Part shown: in pieces, positions 35,159-43,291 of the stretch
How the letters are laid out: the number at the start of each line of letters is the position of its first letter
Position numbering within the stretch: position 1 is the first letter of the stretch
Assembly: GCF_002163875.1 (NCBI RefSeq)
Contig: NZ_CP019333.1
Coordinates: 62,001 to 126,000 of the forward strand
Direction of reading: 5' to 3'
DNA length: 64,000 bases
Source of the DNA: Gilvibacter sp. SZ-19
GTDB taxonomy: Bacteria; Bacteroidota; Bacteroidia; Flavobacteriales; Flavobacteriaceae
The notes under the pieces: model-generated
Databases searched by the model: none
Told to the model about the DNA's origin: nothing
What the model saw: only the letters and a program-made list of their open reading frames with translations
Position numbers and translations under genes: made by a program

Positions 35159-37977
35159 TGGGCAAATTCAAGCTCATACTACTAGGACTCTGTTTTGGAC
35201 TGAGTAGCTCCGGATTGGGGCAAACAAATCAGTTGTTGATCACCGCTGAGGCGGATCCCGTTGGGCATTATATAGATGTAACTCAAGAGATCGTTTATTA
35301 CAATTCCAGTACCGATACCCTTGACGAAATTATACTCTTGGATTGGGCCAATAGTTTTTCTGATAAAACTTCTGAGTTGGGCGTTCGTTTTGCAGAGAAC
35401 TTTAACAATAGATTCTATTTTGAAAAAGATAAGAACAGAGGGCGAACCCAATTACAAACCCTTACCGATGAGGCCGACAACAGCTTGTCATACAGCCGTC
35501 CGGAGGTAGATCTGGTACGCGTTGAATTACCGCAAAGCTTAGCTCCCGGAGCGAGTCAGACCTTAAGATTGAATTATCGCATCATCTTGCCCGATGACCG
35601 TTTTACCCGCTTTGGTTATGACAGTAGGAACAATTTAAAGCTGCGCTACTGGTATATGGCGCCAGCCGTATACGACGGGCAGTGGAAAGCCTACAGCAAT
35701 AAGAACCTGAATGACTTCTACACCACTCCTTTTCATGTAAAGGTGAACTTTACAGCCCCTTCTAACTACAAGGTAATTAGCAACTTAGTTTTGGTTACCG
35801 AAAGAAATACTACAGATCTTACTACAACAGTATTGACAGGTGACAATCGTACAGAAGTGCCTTTATACGTGACTCGAGATTTTGATTTTGAGTCGGTGAT
35901 CACCGATGAATTCGAAGTGCTGACCAACCTGGACGACAACAAGATCAGCCCTCCACTAAAGGCCCTGAATATTGATCGCATCATTCAGTTCTTGAAAAAA
36001 GAATTAGGACCATATCCTCTGGAAAAAATGATCATCTCCAGAGAGGATTACAAATTGAGTCCGGTGTATGGATTGAATCAACTTCCTGATTTTATCAGTC
36101 CTTTTCCAGATGGATTCCAGTACGATATGGAACAACTCAAAACCATCACAGCCAAATACCTCAAGAATACTTTGATGTTAGATCCGCGCAAGGATCATTG
36201 GCTCTATGGTGGAATTCAGGTGTATTTGATGATGAAATACACCGACCTGTATTATCCGGACATGAAGATCATTGGTAGTTTAAGCAACCTATGGGTGATC
36301 AAATGGTCTCATGCTAGCGATCTGGAGTTCAACGATCAGTACGAGTTGCTGTATATGAATATGGTGCGCAATAATTTGGATCAAGCCCTGACGACTTCTA
36401 AAGATTCCTTGGTTAAATTCAATAAGAACATTGCCAGCAGTTATAAGGCGGGCGTGGGCTTTAAATTTTTGGAGGACTATTTGGACTCCGATGCCTTGGC
36501 GGAATCCATCCGCAGCTTTTATCAGCAAAATCTGCTTAAAACAACCACTTCTAAGGCCTTTGCCGATATTTTGGAGCGGCGCGCAGCCCTTCCGGTTTCC
36601 TGGTTCTTTGACGAGTACGTGCAGACCAATGTGCCTATAGATTTTAAGATCAAAAGGGTACGTCGTTTGGGCGATTCGCTTCAGGTAACGGTTAAGAATA
36701 AGACGGGCGTTAAAGTACCTGTACCACTTTTTGGTTTAGATAGAGATTCTATAGTTTATCAGACCTGGATAGCACCTGCTGATAGCATCACGCGAGTGAC
36801 CATCCCACGAGAAGGCATAAGGAAGTTAGCAGTAAACTACAACCGTGTTGTACCAGAGATCAACAACAGAAACAACTACAAGAACCTGAAAGGGCTCTTT
36901 AACAAACCGCTGGAGTTTAGACTTTTCTTAGACGTAGAGGACCCTAAATACAACCAGAGTTTTGTTATGCCTGTTTTTGATTTCAATGTCTACGACGGAC
37001 TTTCTATAGGGCCAAAACTCTACAACAAAACTGTACTGCCAAAGAATTGGAACTACCGTATTCAGCCACGCTACGGACTTAAGTCCAAACAAATAGTGGG
37101 TAGTGCCTCTGTGGTGTACACAGACTATATTCAGAACAGCTCGCTCTTTGCGATGCGCTACGGACTGTCTGGAGCCACAAGCTCATACAACGAAGGCCTG
37201 AACTTTAGACGCTACACGCCATTTATCACCTTTTCCTTTAGAGATTCTGACAATTTGCGCAGCAATATGCGCCAGACCATCAGCCTGAGAAACATCAATA
37301 TCGACAGAGATGAGGATCCGAATATTCCTCTAGAAACTCCGAACTACAGTGTTTTTAATCTGCAATACACCTACTCCGACAATAACCTGATCGATTTTTA
37401 CAAAGGAACTTTCAGTTATGAACTTTCTGATCAATTCAGCAAGATCTCGACCACTTTAGAGTACCGTAAACTGTTTTTGAGCAACCGACAATTAAATCTG
37501 CGATTCTTTGCCGGGGTTTTCCTTTTTAACGATACCCCAAGAGATGATGACTTCTTTAGTTTCGCCTTAGATAGGCCAACGGATTATCTCTTTGACTACG
37601 ATTACTACGGACGTAGCGACGATGCCGGTATCTTTTCACAGCAGATCATTATTGCAGAGGGAGGTTTTAAGTCGCAACTACAACCCGCCTTTTCTGACAG
37701 CTGGATAGCCACAGTAAATGCGAGTACCAACATTTGGAAATGGATCTTTGCCTATGGTGATGCAGGAGTTATTCACAATCGCGATCGTGGGACCCAAGCT
37801 GTGTTTGATTCCGGGATACGCCTTAGTTTGGTGGCCGATTACTTCGAGGTCTTCTTACCCCTCTACTCCAGTCTAGGTTGGGAACCGAGTTTAGGCAATT
37901 ACGACCAACGGATTCGTTTCATAGTAACACTTAGTCCACAAACCCTCTTTAGGCTGTTTACCCGAGAGTGGTACTAA
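35158..37977 (+). CDS. M1-type pseudopeptidase with C-terminal outer-membrane beta-barrel
   Basis: This 939-residue secreted protein (signal peptide ends near GLGQT) has an N-terminal aminopeptidase-N-like fold: a beta-domain, then SPVYGLNQLP (301-310) where M1 enzymes have the G-x-M-E-N region. The zinc motif HEXXH is replaced by TITAK (329-333), and the later WLNEG by WLYGG (348-352), so the metal site is lost. From about residue 600 to the end, alternating strands (RPDYNSxF and IIIAEGGFKS-like turns, ending LFRLFTREWY) suggest an outer-membrane barrel. It is coupled by TAATG to the T9SS-exported EEP protein. It is probably a structural or binding protein at the outer membrane. Confidence 0.75.
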   Translation: MGKFKLILLGLCFGLSSSGLGQTNQLLITAEADPVGHYIDVTQEIVYYNSSTDTLDEIILLDWANSFSDKTSELGVRFAENFNNRFYFEKDKNRGRTQLQTLTDEADNSLSYSRPEVDLVRVELPQSLAPGASQTLRLNYRIILPDDRFTRFGYDSRNNLKLRYWYMAPAVYDGQWKAYSNKNLNDFYTTPFHVKVNFTAPSNYKVISNLVLVTERNTTDLTTTVLTGDNRTEVPLYVTRDFDFESVITDEFEVLTNLDDNKISPPLKALNIDRIIQFLKKELGPYPLEKMIISREDYKLSPVYGLNQLPDFISPFPDGFQYDMEQLKTITAKYLKNTLMLDPRKDHWLYGGIQVYLMMKYTDLYYPDMKIIGSLSNLWVIKWSHASDLEFNDQYELLYMNMVRNNLDQALTTSKDSLVKFNKNIASSYKAGVGFKFLEDYLDSDALAESIRSFYQQNLLKTTTSKAFADILERRAALPVSWFFDEYVQTNVPIDFKIKRVRRLGDSLQVTVKNKTGVKVPVPLFGLDRDSIVYQTWIAPADSITRVTIPREGIRKLAVNYNRVVPEINNRNNYKNLKGLFNKPLEFRLFLDVEDPKYNQSFVMPVFDFNVYDGLSIGPKLYNKTVLPKNWNYRIQPRYGLKSKQIVGSASVVYTDYIQNSSLFAMRYGLSGATSSYNEGLNFRRYTPFITFSFRDSDNLRSNMRQTISLRNINIDRDEDPNIPLETPNYSVFNLQYTYSDNNLIDFYKGTFSYELSDQFSKISTTLEYRKLFLSNRQLNLRFFAGVFLFNDTPRDDDFFSFALDRPTDYLFDYDYYGRSDDAGIFSQQIIIAEGGFKSQLQPAFSDSWIATVNASTNIWKWIFAYGDAGVIHNRDRGTQAVFDSGIRLSLVADYFEVFLPLYSSLGWEPSLGNYDQRIRFIVTLSPQTLFRLFTREWY

Positions 37978-38095
37978 GTCTAAATTTCATTGACAAATAT
38001 TTAACAGATTAGCTCATATCTGGATAATTTTTAATTATTCGTAATGATATTAGTTTTTTGATGTGAATTTGTTAATATTTGACTGCGTTCGGCTA

Positions 38096-38126
38096 TTGCC
38101 AAATCGAGCTATTTTCGCTAATTTTG
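38096..38126 (+). promoter_or_regulatory. Promoter of the E1 2-oxoacid dehydrogenase gene
   Basis: TTG at 38096-38098 is followed after exactly 20 bases by TAATTTTG at 38119-38126, a clear match to the Bacteroidetes consensus. The transcription start would fall near 38132, about 20 bases before the ATG at 38151. This also rules out the upstream in-frame TTG at 38079 as translation start. Confidence 0.7.
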
Positions 38127-38150
38127 TTGCTGCGAAAACCGATTCCCTTT

Positions 38151-40562
38151 ATGCAAACACATCCGCAATCAGAAACCGAGATCAGCTTTGAAGATTTTAA
38201 GGCTCAGGTACTTAATGACTATCGCATAGCCGTAACCAGTCGCGAATGCAGTTTGTTAGGACGTAGAGAAGTTCTTACCGGGAAGGCCAAATTCGGCATA
38301 TTTGGAGACGGAAAAGAAGTGCCGCAGCTCGCTTGGGCCAAGGCCTTTAAGAACGGCGATTGGCGCAGTGGATACTACCGTGACCAAACCTTTATGATGG
38401 CAATTGGCGCTTTGAGTATCCAACAATTCTTTGCAGGTCTGTATGCGCATACCGACCTTGAACACGACCCTATGTCTGCCGGTAGACAAATGGGCGGCCA
38501 CTTTGCCACCCATAGTGTAGACGCCAATGGGCAGTGGAAACGTTTAACAGATCAAAAGAACAGTAGCTCCGACGTTTCACCAACGGCAAGTCAAATGCCG
38601 AGACTGTTAGGGTTAGCGCAAGCTTCAAAGATCTTTAGAAATGTACCAGAGCTTTCCGGACACACCCAATTCTCTAAAGGTGGTGATGAAGTGGCTTGGG
38701 GTACTATTGGCAACGCTTCTACTAGCGAAGGGCACTTTTGGGAGACCATCAATGCTGCGGGAGTTCTACAAGTACCCATGGTTGTGAGTGTTTGGGATGA
38801 TGAATACGGAATTTCAGTACACGCTAAAGACCAGACCACCAAAGAAAACATATCGGCTGTATTGAGCGGGTTCCAACGCAATAGCGAAGAAGATGGTTAT
38901 GAGATCATGACCGTAAAAGGTTGGGATTATGCCGAACTGATAAATACCTACCAACAAGCCGCAAAGCTCGCCAGAGAAGAGCATGTACCTGTGCTTATCC
39001 ACGTACAGGAATTAACGCAGCCTCAAGGACACTCCACCAGTGGCTCACACGAACGATATAAGTCGCCAGAGCGACTCCAATGGGAACAAGAGCACGATTG
39101 TAACCTTAAGATGCGTGAGTGGATGTTGGCTAATAACATTGCCACAGAAGAAGATCTGGATACCTTAGAGAAATCTATTAAAAAAGAGGTTCGAGACGGT
39201 AAGAAAGCCGCTTGGAATGCTTATTTGCAAGGTCAATTACAAGAGCAAAAAGAGGCGCTTGACTTATTAGCTGCTGTTGAAGCAGTTAGTGCTAATGGTA
39301 GTTTTATAAAGCCTATCCGCGAGCAATTAGCAGCAAACACAGAACCCTTTAGAAGCGACATTTTAAAGGCCACACGCTCAGTATTGCCATATTTGGTCGG
39401 AGAAACATCCGAAGCAAAAACAAAACTACAGCAATGGATCAGCGATTATAAAGCGCGAATCCAGCCTAAATACAGCGCGCATTTGTACAGCGAACACGAA
39501 GGCAAGGCTACTGCCATTGCAGAGGTGCTTCCTGTTTATAACAACGCTCCAGAAGAAGTAGATGGACGTGTAGTGCTAAGAGACAACTTTGAGCACATTT
39601 TCAAGACCAAGCCGGAGACTTTGATCTTTGGAGAAGACAGTGGTCAAATTGGCGATGTGAATCAGGGTCTTGAAGGCTTGCAGGAGAAATTCGGCGCTTT
39701 GCGAGTAGCCGATGCAGGAATTCGCGAGGCTACTATTCTGGGACAAGGAATTGGGATGGCCATGCGTGGCCTGCGCCCTATCGCGGAGATCCAATATCTG
39801 GATTATATCTTGTATTGTATCCAGATCATGAGTGACGATCTCGCTACAGTGCGATACCGTACACACGGAACTCAGAAAGCACCGCTTATTGTTAGAACAC
39901 GCGGACACCGCTTGGAAGGGATCTGGCACAGTGGATCTCAAATGGCTGCCTTGATCCACCTCTTACGAGGCATGTACATTTTGGTGCCACGTAACATGAC
40001 CAAAGCAGCTGGTTTTTACAATACCCTCTTAGAAAGTGACGAACCAGGCCTTATTGTAGAGTGCCTGAACGGCTATCGTTTAAAGGAGAAGATGCCAAGC
40101 AATTTAGGCGAATTCAGAACTCCCATCGGAGTTGTGGAAACGGTAAAAGAAGGTAGTGACATTACCTTGGTCTCTTACGGATCAACGCTGCGCTTGGTAG
40201 AGCAGGCAGCAAAATCACTCTTACAAGTTGGTATTGATGCTGAGGTGATAGACGCGCAATCACTCTTGCCGTTCGATCTGAACCAAGACGTGGCCAAAAG
40301 TGTAGCTAAAACCAATCGTTTACTAGTGGTAGATGAAGACATGCCAGGGGGAACTTCCGCTTATTTATTGCAAGAGATCTTAGAAAAGCAAGATGTTTGG
40401 CAATACCTGGACAGTAAGCCACAAACTTTGGCCGCTCAAGCCCACAGACCCGCTTATGGATCTGACGGTGATTACTTCTCAAAACCATCCGCAGAAGATA
40501 TTTTTGAAAAAGTTTACAGCATCATGCATGAAGCGAATCCAGAGGAGTTTCCAAAACTTTAA
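38151..40562 (+). CDS. 2-oxoacid dehydrogenase E1, fused alpha and beta subunits
   Basis: This 803-residue protein joins the E1 alpha and beta subunits of a thiamine-diphosphate 2-oxoacid dehydrogenase. The alpha part has the ThDP motif near 178-222 (GGDEVAW, NASTSEGHFWE, VWDDEYGIS). The beta part begins near 485-490 with RDNFEHIFKTKPETLIFGED and contains PIAEIQYLDYI and RGHRLEGIWHSGSQ. The fusion type is common in Bacteroidetes, usually for branched-chain 2-oxoacids, where it feeds branched fatty acid synthesis, though the substrate is not proven by sequence. A good promoter lies directly upstream. The E2 and E3 genes are not nearby. Confidence 0.9.
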   Translation: MQTHPQSETEISFEDFKAQVLNDYRIAVTSRECSLLGRREVLTGKAKFGIFGDGKEVPQLAWAKAFKNGDWRSGYYRDQTFMMAIGALSIQQFFAGLYAHTDLEHDPMSAGRQMGGHFATHSVDANGQWKRLTDQKNSSSDVSPTASQMPRLLGLAQASKIFRNVPELSGHTQFSKGGDEVAWGTIGNASTSEGHFWETINAAGVLQVPMVVSVWDDEYGISVHAKDQTTKENISAVLSGFQRNSEEDGYEIMTVKGWDYAELINTYQQAAKLAREEHVPVLIHVQELTQPQGHSTSGSHERYKSPERLQWEQEHDCNLKMREWMLANNIATEEDLDTLEKSIKKEVRDGKKAAWNAYLQGQLQEQKEALDLLAAVEAVSANGSFIKPIREQLAANTEPFRSDILKATRSVLPYLVGETSEAKTKLQQWISDYKARIQPKYSAHLYSEHEGKATAIAEVLPVYNNAPEEVDGRVVLRDNFEHIFKTKPETLIFGEDSGQIGDVNQGLEGLQEKFGALRVADAGIREATILGQGIGMAMRGLRPIAEIQYLDYILYCIQIMSDDLATVRYRTHGTQKAPLIVRTRGHRLEGIWHSGSQMAALIHLLRGMYILVPRNMTKAAGFYNTLLESDEPGLIVECLNGYRLKEKMPSNLGEFRTPIGVVETVKEGSDITLVSYGSTLRLVEQAAKSLLQVGIDAEVIDAQSLLPFDLNQDVAKSVAKTNRLLVVDEDMPGGTSAYLLQEILEKQDVWQYLDSKPQTLAAQAHRPAYGSDGDYFSKPSAEDIFEKVYSIMHEANPEEFPKL

Positions 40563-40574
40563 GGGTTTTTCCTG

Positions 40575-40602
40575 TGAGGAAATTTGGACCTCAGATTTTG
40601 AT
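40575..40602 (+). terminator. Weak terminator-like hairpin after the E1 gene
   Basis: TGAGG (40575-40579) pairs with CCTCA (40589-40593) over a nine-base loop, followed by a T-rich run (GATTTTGATTTT). The stem is only five pairs, so termination strength is uncertain. It lies between the E1 stop and the asnB leader. Confidence 0.3.
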
Positions 40603-40642
40603 TTTAAAAAAATTATTCAAACATTTACATCAGTAAATCACA

Positions 40643-40749
40643 GACAAGTTAAGTTAGACCATATGGCAACTTTCAATTTCAACAATAATAACAATAACAG
40701 GATGCCCTAGCAGAAACTTGTCGCTAAGATATTGCCCGTCAGGTTTTTG
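40643..40749 (+). promoter_or_regulatory. asnB attenuator: alternative RNA pairings around an Asn leader peptide
   Basis: Two helices compete. Segment 1 (40643-40650, GACAAGTT) is an exact 8-base complement of segment 2 (40715-40722, AACTTGTC). Segment 2, extended to 40711-40720 (CAGAAACTTG), also pairs over ten positions, two of them G-U, with 40740-40749 (CAGGTTTTTG). That run is the inner 5' arm and loop of the terminator. A ribosome at the leader stop (40708-40710) covers segment 2, so the terminator forms. A ribosome stalled on the Asn codons leaves segment 2 free to form the antiterminator. The pairings are visible directly; the mechanism is inferred from trp/his-type attenuation. Confidence 0.75.
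40663..40710 (+). CDS. asnB leader peptide (15 residues, seven Asn codons)
   Basis: This short frame encodes MATFNFNNNNNNRMP followed by TAG. Seven of 15 codons are Asn (AAT or AAC), six of them consecutive (40681-40698). It lies 85 bases before the start of asparagine synthetase and directly before an antiterminator segment and a terminator. This is the expected form of a leader peptide that senses charged tRNA-Asn: shortage of Asn would stall the ribosome and allow asnB to be read. It is too short for most gene finders. The frame is open further upstream into the E1 gene's 3' end, but only these last codons are meaningful. Confidence 0.75.
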   Translation: MATFNFNNNNNNRMP

Positions 40750-40768
40750 TACTTGACGGGCTTTTTTT
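40734..40768 (+). terminator. Intrinsic terminator of the asnB attenuator
   Basis: GCCCGTCA (40734-40741) pairs exactly with TGACGGGC (40754-40761). Two or three further pairs (G742-T753, G743-C752, T744-A751) extend it towards a six-base loop. Seven T follow at 40762-40768. It lies between the Asn leader peptide and the asnB start at 40795, so it would stop transcription before asnB unless antitermination occurs. Confidence 0.85.
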
Positions 40769-40794
40769 ATGAATTAAACTAAACATTAGAAATC

Positions 40795-42459
40795 ATGTGT
40801 GGAATTGTATGCGCCTTCGACCTTAAGCAGCCAGCAGAACAACTGCGGCCTCAACTATTAACCATGGCCAAATGCCTCAGGCATCGCGGCCCAGACTGGA
40901 GCGGTATCTACGATCATCCCAAGGCTATCTTGGCCCACGAACGTCTGGCGATTGTTGACCCAACCTCTGGAAAACAACCGCTATTTAGCGAAGACAAGAA
41001 ATTAGTATTAGCTGCAAACGGAGAGATCTATAATCATCAATATTGGCGCACACAATTCCAAGACAGCTATAATTTTCAGACCAAATCGGACTGTGAAGTG
41101 ATCTTGGCCTTGTATAAGGAAAAAGGAGCCGATTTCATTGACGATCTGAACGGAATGTTTGGTTTTGCATTGTATGATGTGGAGCAGGACGCTTACCTGA
41201 TTGCTAGAGACCATATGGGTATTATTCCGCTTTATATGGGCTGGGACAAGGACGGAACATTCTATGTCGCTTCGGAACTCAAAGCCTTAGAAGGGGTTTG
41301 TACCAAGATCGAATTGTTCCCTCCCGGACATTATCTATACAGCAAGGACGGAGAACTCAAAAAGTGGTACACCAGAGATTGGATGGACTACCAGGCAGTG
41401 AAAGACAACCCAAGTAGCATAACAGAGTTGCGCGAAGCTTTAGACGCCGCAGTTCACCGCCAATTGATGTCTGATGTGCCATACGGAGTGTTACTTTCGG
41501 GAGGACTGGATTCTTCTATAACTTCTGCCCTAGCGAAACGCTATGCGGACAAGCGCATAGAGTCCGGTGACCAAGAGGCTGCCTGGTGGCCACAATTGCA
41601 TTCTTTTGCCATTGGCTTAGAAGGATCTCCGGATCTGGCTGCCGCGCAGAAAGTGGCGGATCATCTGGATACCGTGCATCACGAAATAAAATTCACTATA
41701 CAAGAAGGTTTAGATGCTATTCGCGATGTGATCTACCATCTAGAAACTTATGATATCACCACAGTGCGTGCATCAACGCCTATGTATTTGATGGCGCGAG
41801 CGATCAAAGCTATGGGGATAAAAATGGTGCTCTCTGGAGAAGGTAGTGACGAGATCTTTGGGGGTTATTTGTATTTCCACAAAGCACCTAGCGCAGAAGA
41901 ATTCCACAAAGAGACAGTGAGAAAATTAAGTACCCTACACCAATATGATTGCCTGCGCGCAAACAAATCTTTAGCTGCTTGGGGAATTGAAGGGCGGGTT
42001 CCTTTCTTAGACAAAGAGTTTATGGATGTGGCCATGCGCTTAAACCCAGAAGACAAAATGATCAAAGAAGGGCGCATTGAAAAGTGGATCCTGCGCAAAG
42101 CATTTGAAGACATGCTACCGCAAGAAGTCGCTTGGAGGCAGAAAGAACAGTTCAGCGATGGCGTGGGTTACAACTGGATCGATACCCTAAAGGCGCAAGT
42201 AGAAGAACTGGTGAGCGATGAGCAGTTAGCCAATGCTCACTTTAGATTCCCGGTACAACCCCCAACCTCTAAAGAAGAGTTCTATTACCGCAGTATTTTT
42301 GAAGAACACTTCCCTAGTGAAACGGCAGCATGGAGCGTTCCATCTGTACCTTCTGTGGCCTGCAGTTCACCCGTTGCTCTTGAGTGGGATGAAAGTTTTA
42401 AAAACCAGAACGACCCGAGTGGCCGTGCTGTAGCCAATGTGCACGAACAGGCCTACTAG
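40795..42459 (+). CDS. asnB: Asparagine synthetase B (glutamine-hydrolysing)
   Basis: AsnB makes asparagine from aspartate, glutamine and ATP. This 554-residue protein starts MCGIV, so Cys2 becomes the N-terminal glutaminase nucleophile. The synthetase half has the PP-loop SGGLDSS (about 235-241) and later GEGSDEIFGGY. The C-terminal end EEHFPS...AWSVPSVPSVACSSPVALEW is typical of the AsnB (E. coli) subgroup. Its expression is probably controlled by the Asn-codon attenuator upstream. The 3' end overlaps the convergent fabI-like gene by four bases. Confidence 0.95.
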   Translation: MCGIVCAFDLKQPAEQLRPQLLTMAKCLRHRGPDWSGIYDHPKAILAHERLAIVDPTSGKQPLFSEDKKLVLAANGEIYNHQYWRTQFQDSYNFQTKSDCEVILALYKEKGADFIDDLNGMFGFALYDVEQDAYLIARDHMGIIPLYMGWDKDGTFYVASELKALEGVCTKIELFPPGHYLYSKDGELKKWYTRDWMDYQAVKDNPSSITELREALDAAVHRQLMSDVPYGVLLSGGLDSSITSALAKRYADKRIESGDQEAAWWPQLHSFAIGLEGSPDLAAAQKVADHLDTVHHEIKFTIQEGLDAIRDVIYHLETYDITTVRASTPMYLMARAIKAMGIKMVLSGEGSDEIFGGYLYFHKAPSAEEFHKETVRKLSTLHQYDCLRANKSLAAWGIEGRVPFLDKEFMDVAMRLNPEDKMIKEGRIEKWILRKAFEDMLPQEVAWRQKEQFSDGVGYNWIDTLKAQVEELVSDEQLANAHFRFPVQPPTSKEEFYYRSIFEEHFPSETAAWSVPSVPSVACSSPVALEWDESFKNQNDPSGRAVANVHEQAY

Positions 42460-43286
42460 CCAGTAACGTGATAGCCGCCATCTACATGTCTGATCTCTCC
42501 GGTGATGCGGACATCTGGGCGGAACAAATGCACGATCTCTTTAGCCAAGTCCTCTGGGGTAGCATTCCCCAGGGGGCTCATTCTATCTGAAGTGGAAACA
42601 TCTTCTGGCATGAGAGTTGCCGTACCTGCCTTACTGCCCATATAGGGAGAGAAACGCACGGCATTGACACGCATGGCGTGGCTACGACCTAACTCATCTG
42701 CCAATTCAACAGTGATCCTTTCTAGTGCAGCCTTAGCGATGCTCATATTTCTATAGGGATGGAAGGTCACCTTCTCCGCTGCGATATAACTGATAGAACA
42801 AATAGAAGCGCCACGCTGTAAAACATCAGCATGCAAAAGGTAATGTGTCAAGCGAATAAGCGAGTAGGCAGAAACGTCTATAGTGTCGCAAAATTCATCA
42901 CGTGTCACCTCTAAAAGTGGTTTCACCTGTTTATTTCTGATGGTCTTATCCATGGCAATTGCATGTAACAGACCGTCTAAGGCAATGCCTTTGGCCTTAA
43001 GCTCAGCAGCAAAATCGGCCACGTTCTCCTCTAGCGTTACATCGAGCACAGCTGTCATTACATCTGGCCCCAAAGCACTGTGTACGGAATCTTGAAAATC
43101 TGAGAAGTTCTTGTTCAAATAAGCCTGAGCTCGCTCAGAGAGGTCACCGTGATGCTTACTTACACCAAGGGCTGTACATATAACCTTGCCTCCGTTCTTA
43201 ATGATCTCTTTGGCGGTATACATGGCCAAGGACTGCTCGTCTGCAATTCCAGTAATTAAAAAAGTCTTTCCTGCTAACATATTCAT
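42456..43286 (-). CDS. fabI: Enoyl-ACP reductase FabI-like SDR
   Basis: This 276-residue short-chain dehydrogenase matches FabI: TGIADEQSLA in the NAD loop and the active-site series SYIAAEKVTFHPYRNMSIAKAALE region (Tyr and Lys pattern Y-x6-K). The final DGGYHVTG is typical. The start MNMLAGKT aligns with the usual FabI start; an upstream ATG at 43298 would overlap the FabH-like gene's stop. FabI reduces trans-2-enoyl-ACP in fatty acid elongation. It follows the FabH-like gene directly. Sequence differences from the usual fabI of Flavobacteriia (for example HAIAMDKTIRNKQ) mean it may be a second, specialised copy. Confidence 0.82.
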   Translation of the reverse strand: MNMLAGKTFLITGIADEQSLAMYTAKEIIKNGGKVICTALGVSKHHGDLSERAQAYLNKNFSDFQDSVHSALGPDVMTAVLDVTLEENVADFAAELKAKGIALDGLLHAIAMDKTIRNKQVKPLLEVTRDEFCDTIDVSAYSLIRLTHYLLHADVLQRGASICSISYIAAEKVTFHPYRNMSIAKAALERITVELADELGRSHAMRVNAVRFSPYMGSKAGTATLMPEDVSTSDRMSPLGNATPEDLAKEIVHLFRPDVRITGEIRHVDGGYHVTG

Positions 43287-43291
43287 TCGGT

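Noticed and set aside
38079-38150. In-frame TTG start for the E1 gene 24 codons upstream
   Set aside because: A very good promoter (TTG-N20-TAATTTTG) lies inside this stretch and the sequence has no similarity to the family.
40393-40662. Upstream open frame in phase with the asnB leader peptide
   Set aside because: It overlaps the end of the E1 gene in another frame and only the last 15 codons, starting with ATG at 40663, look functional.
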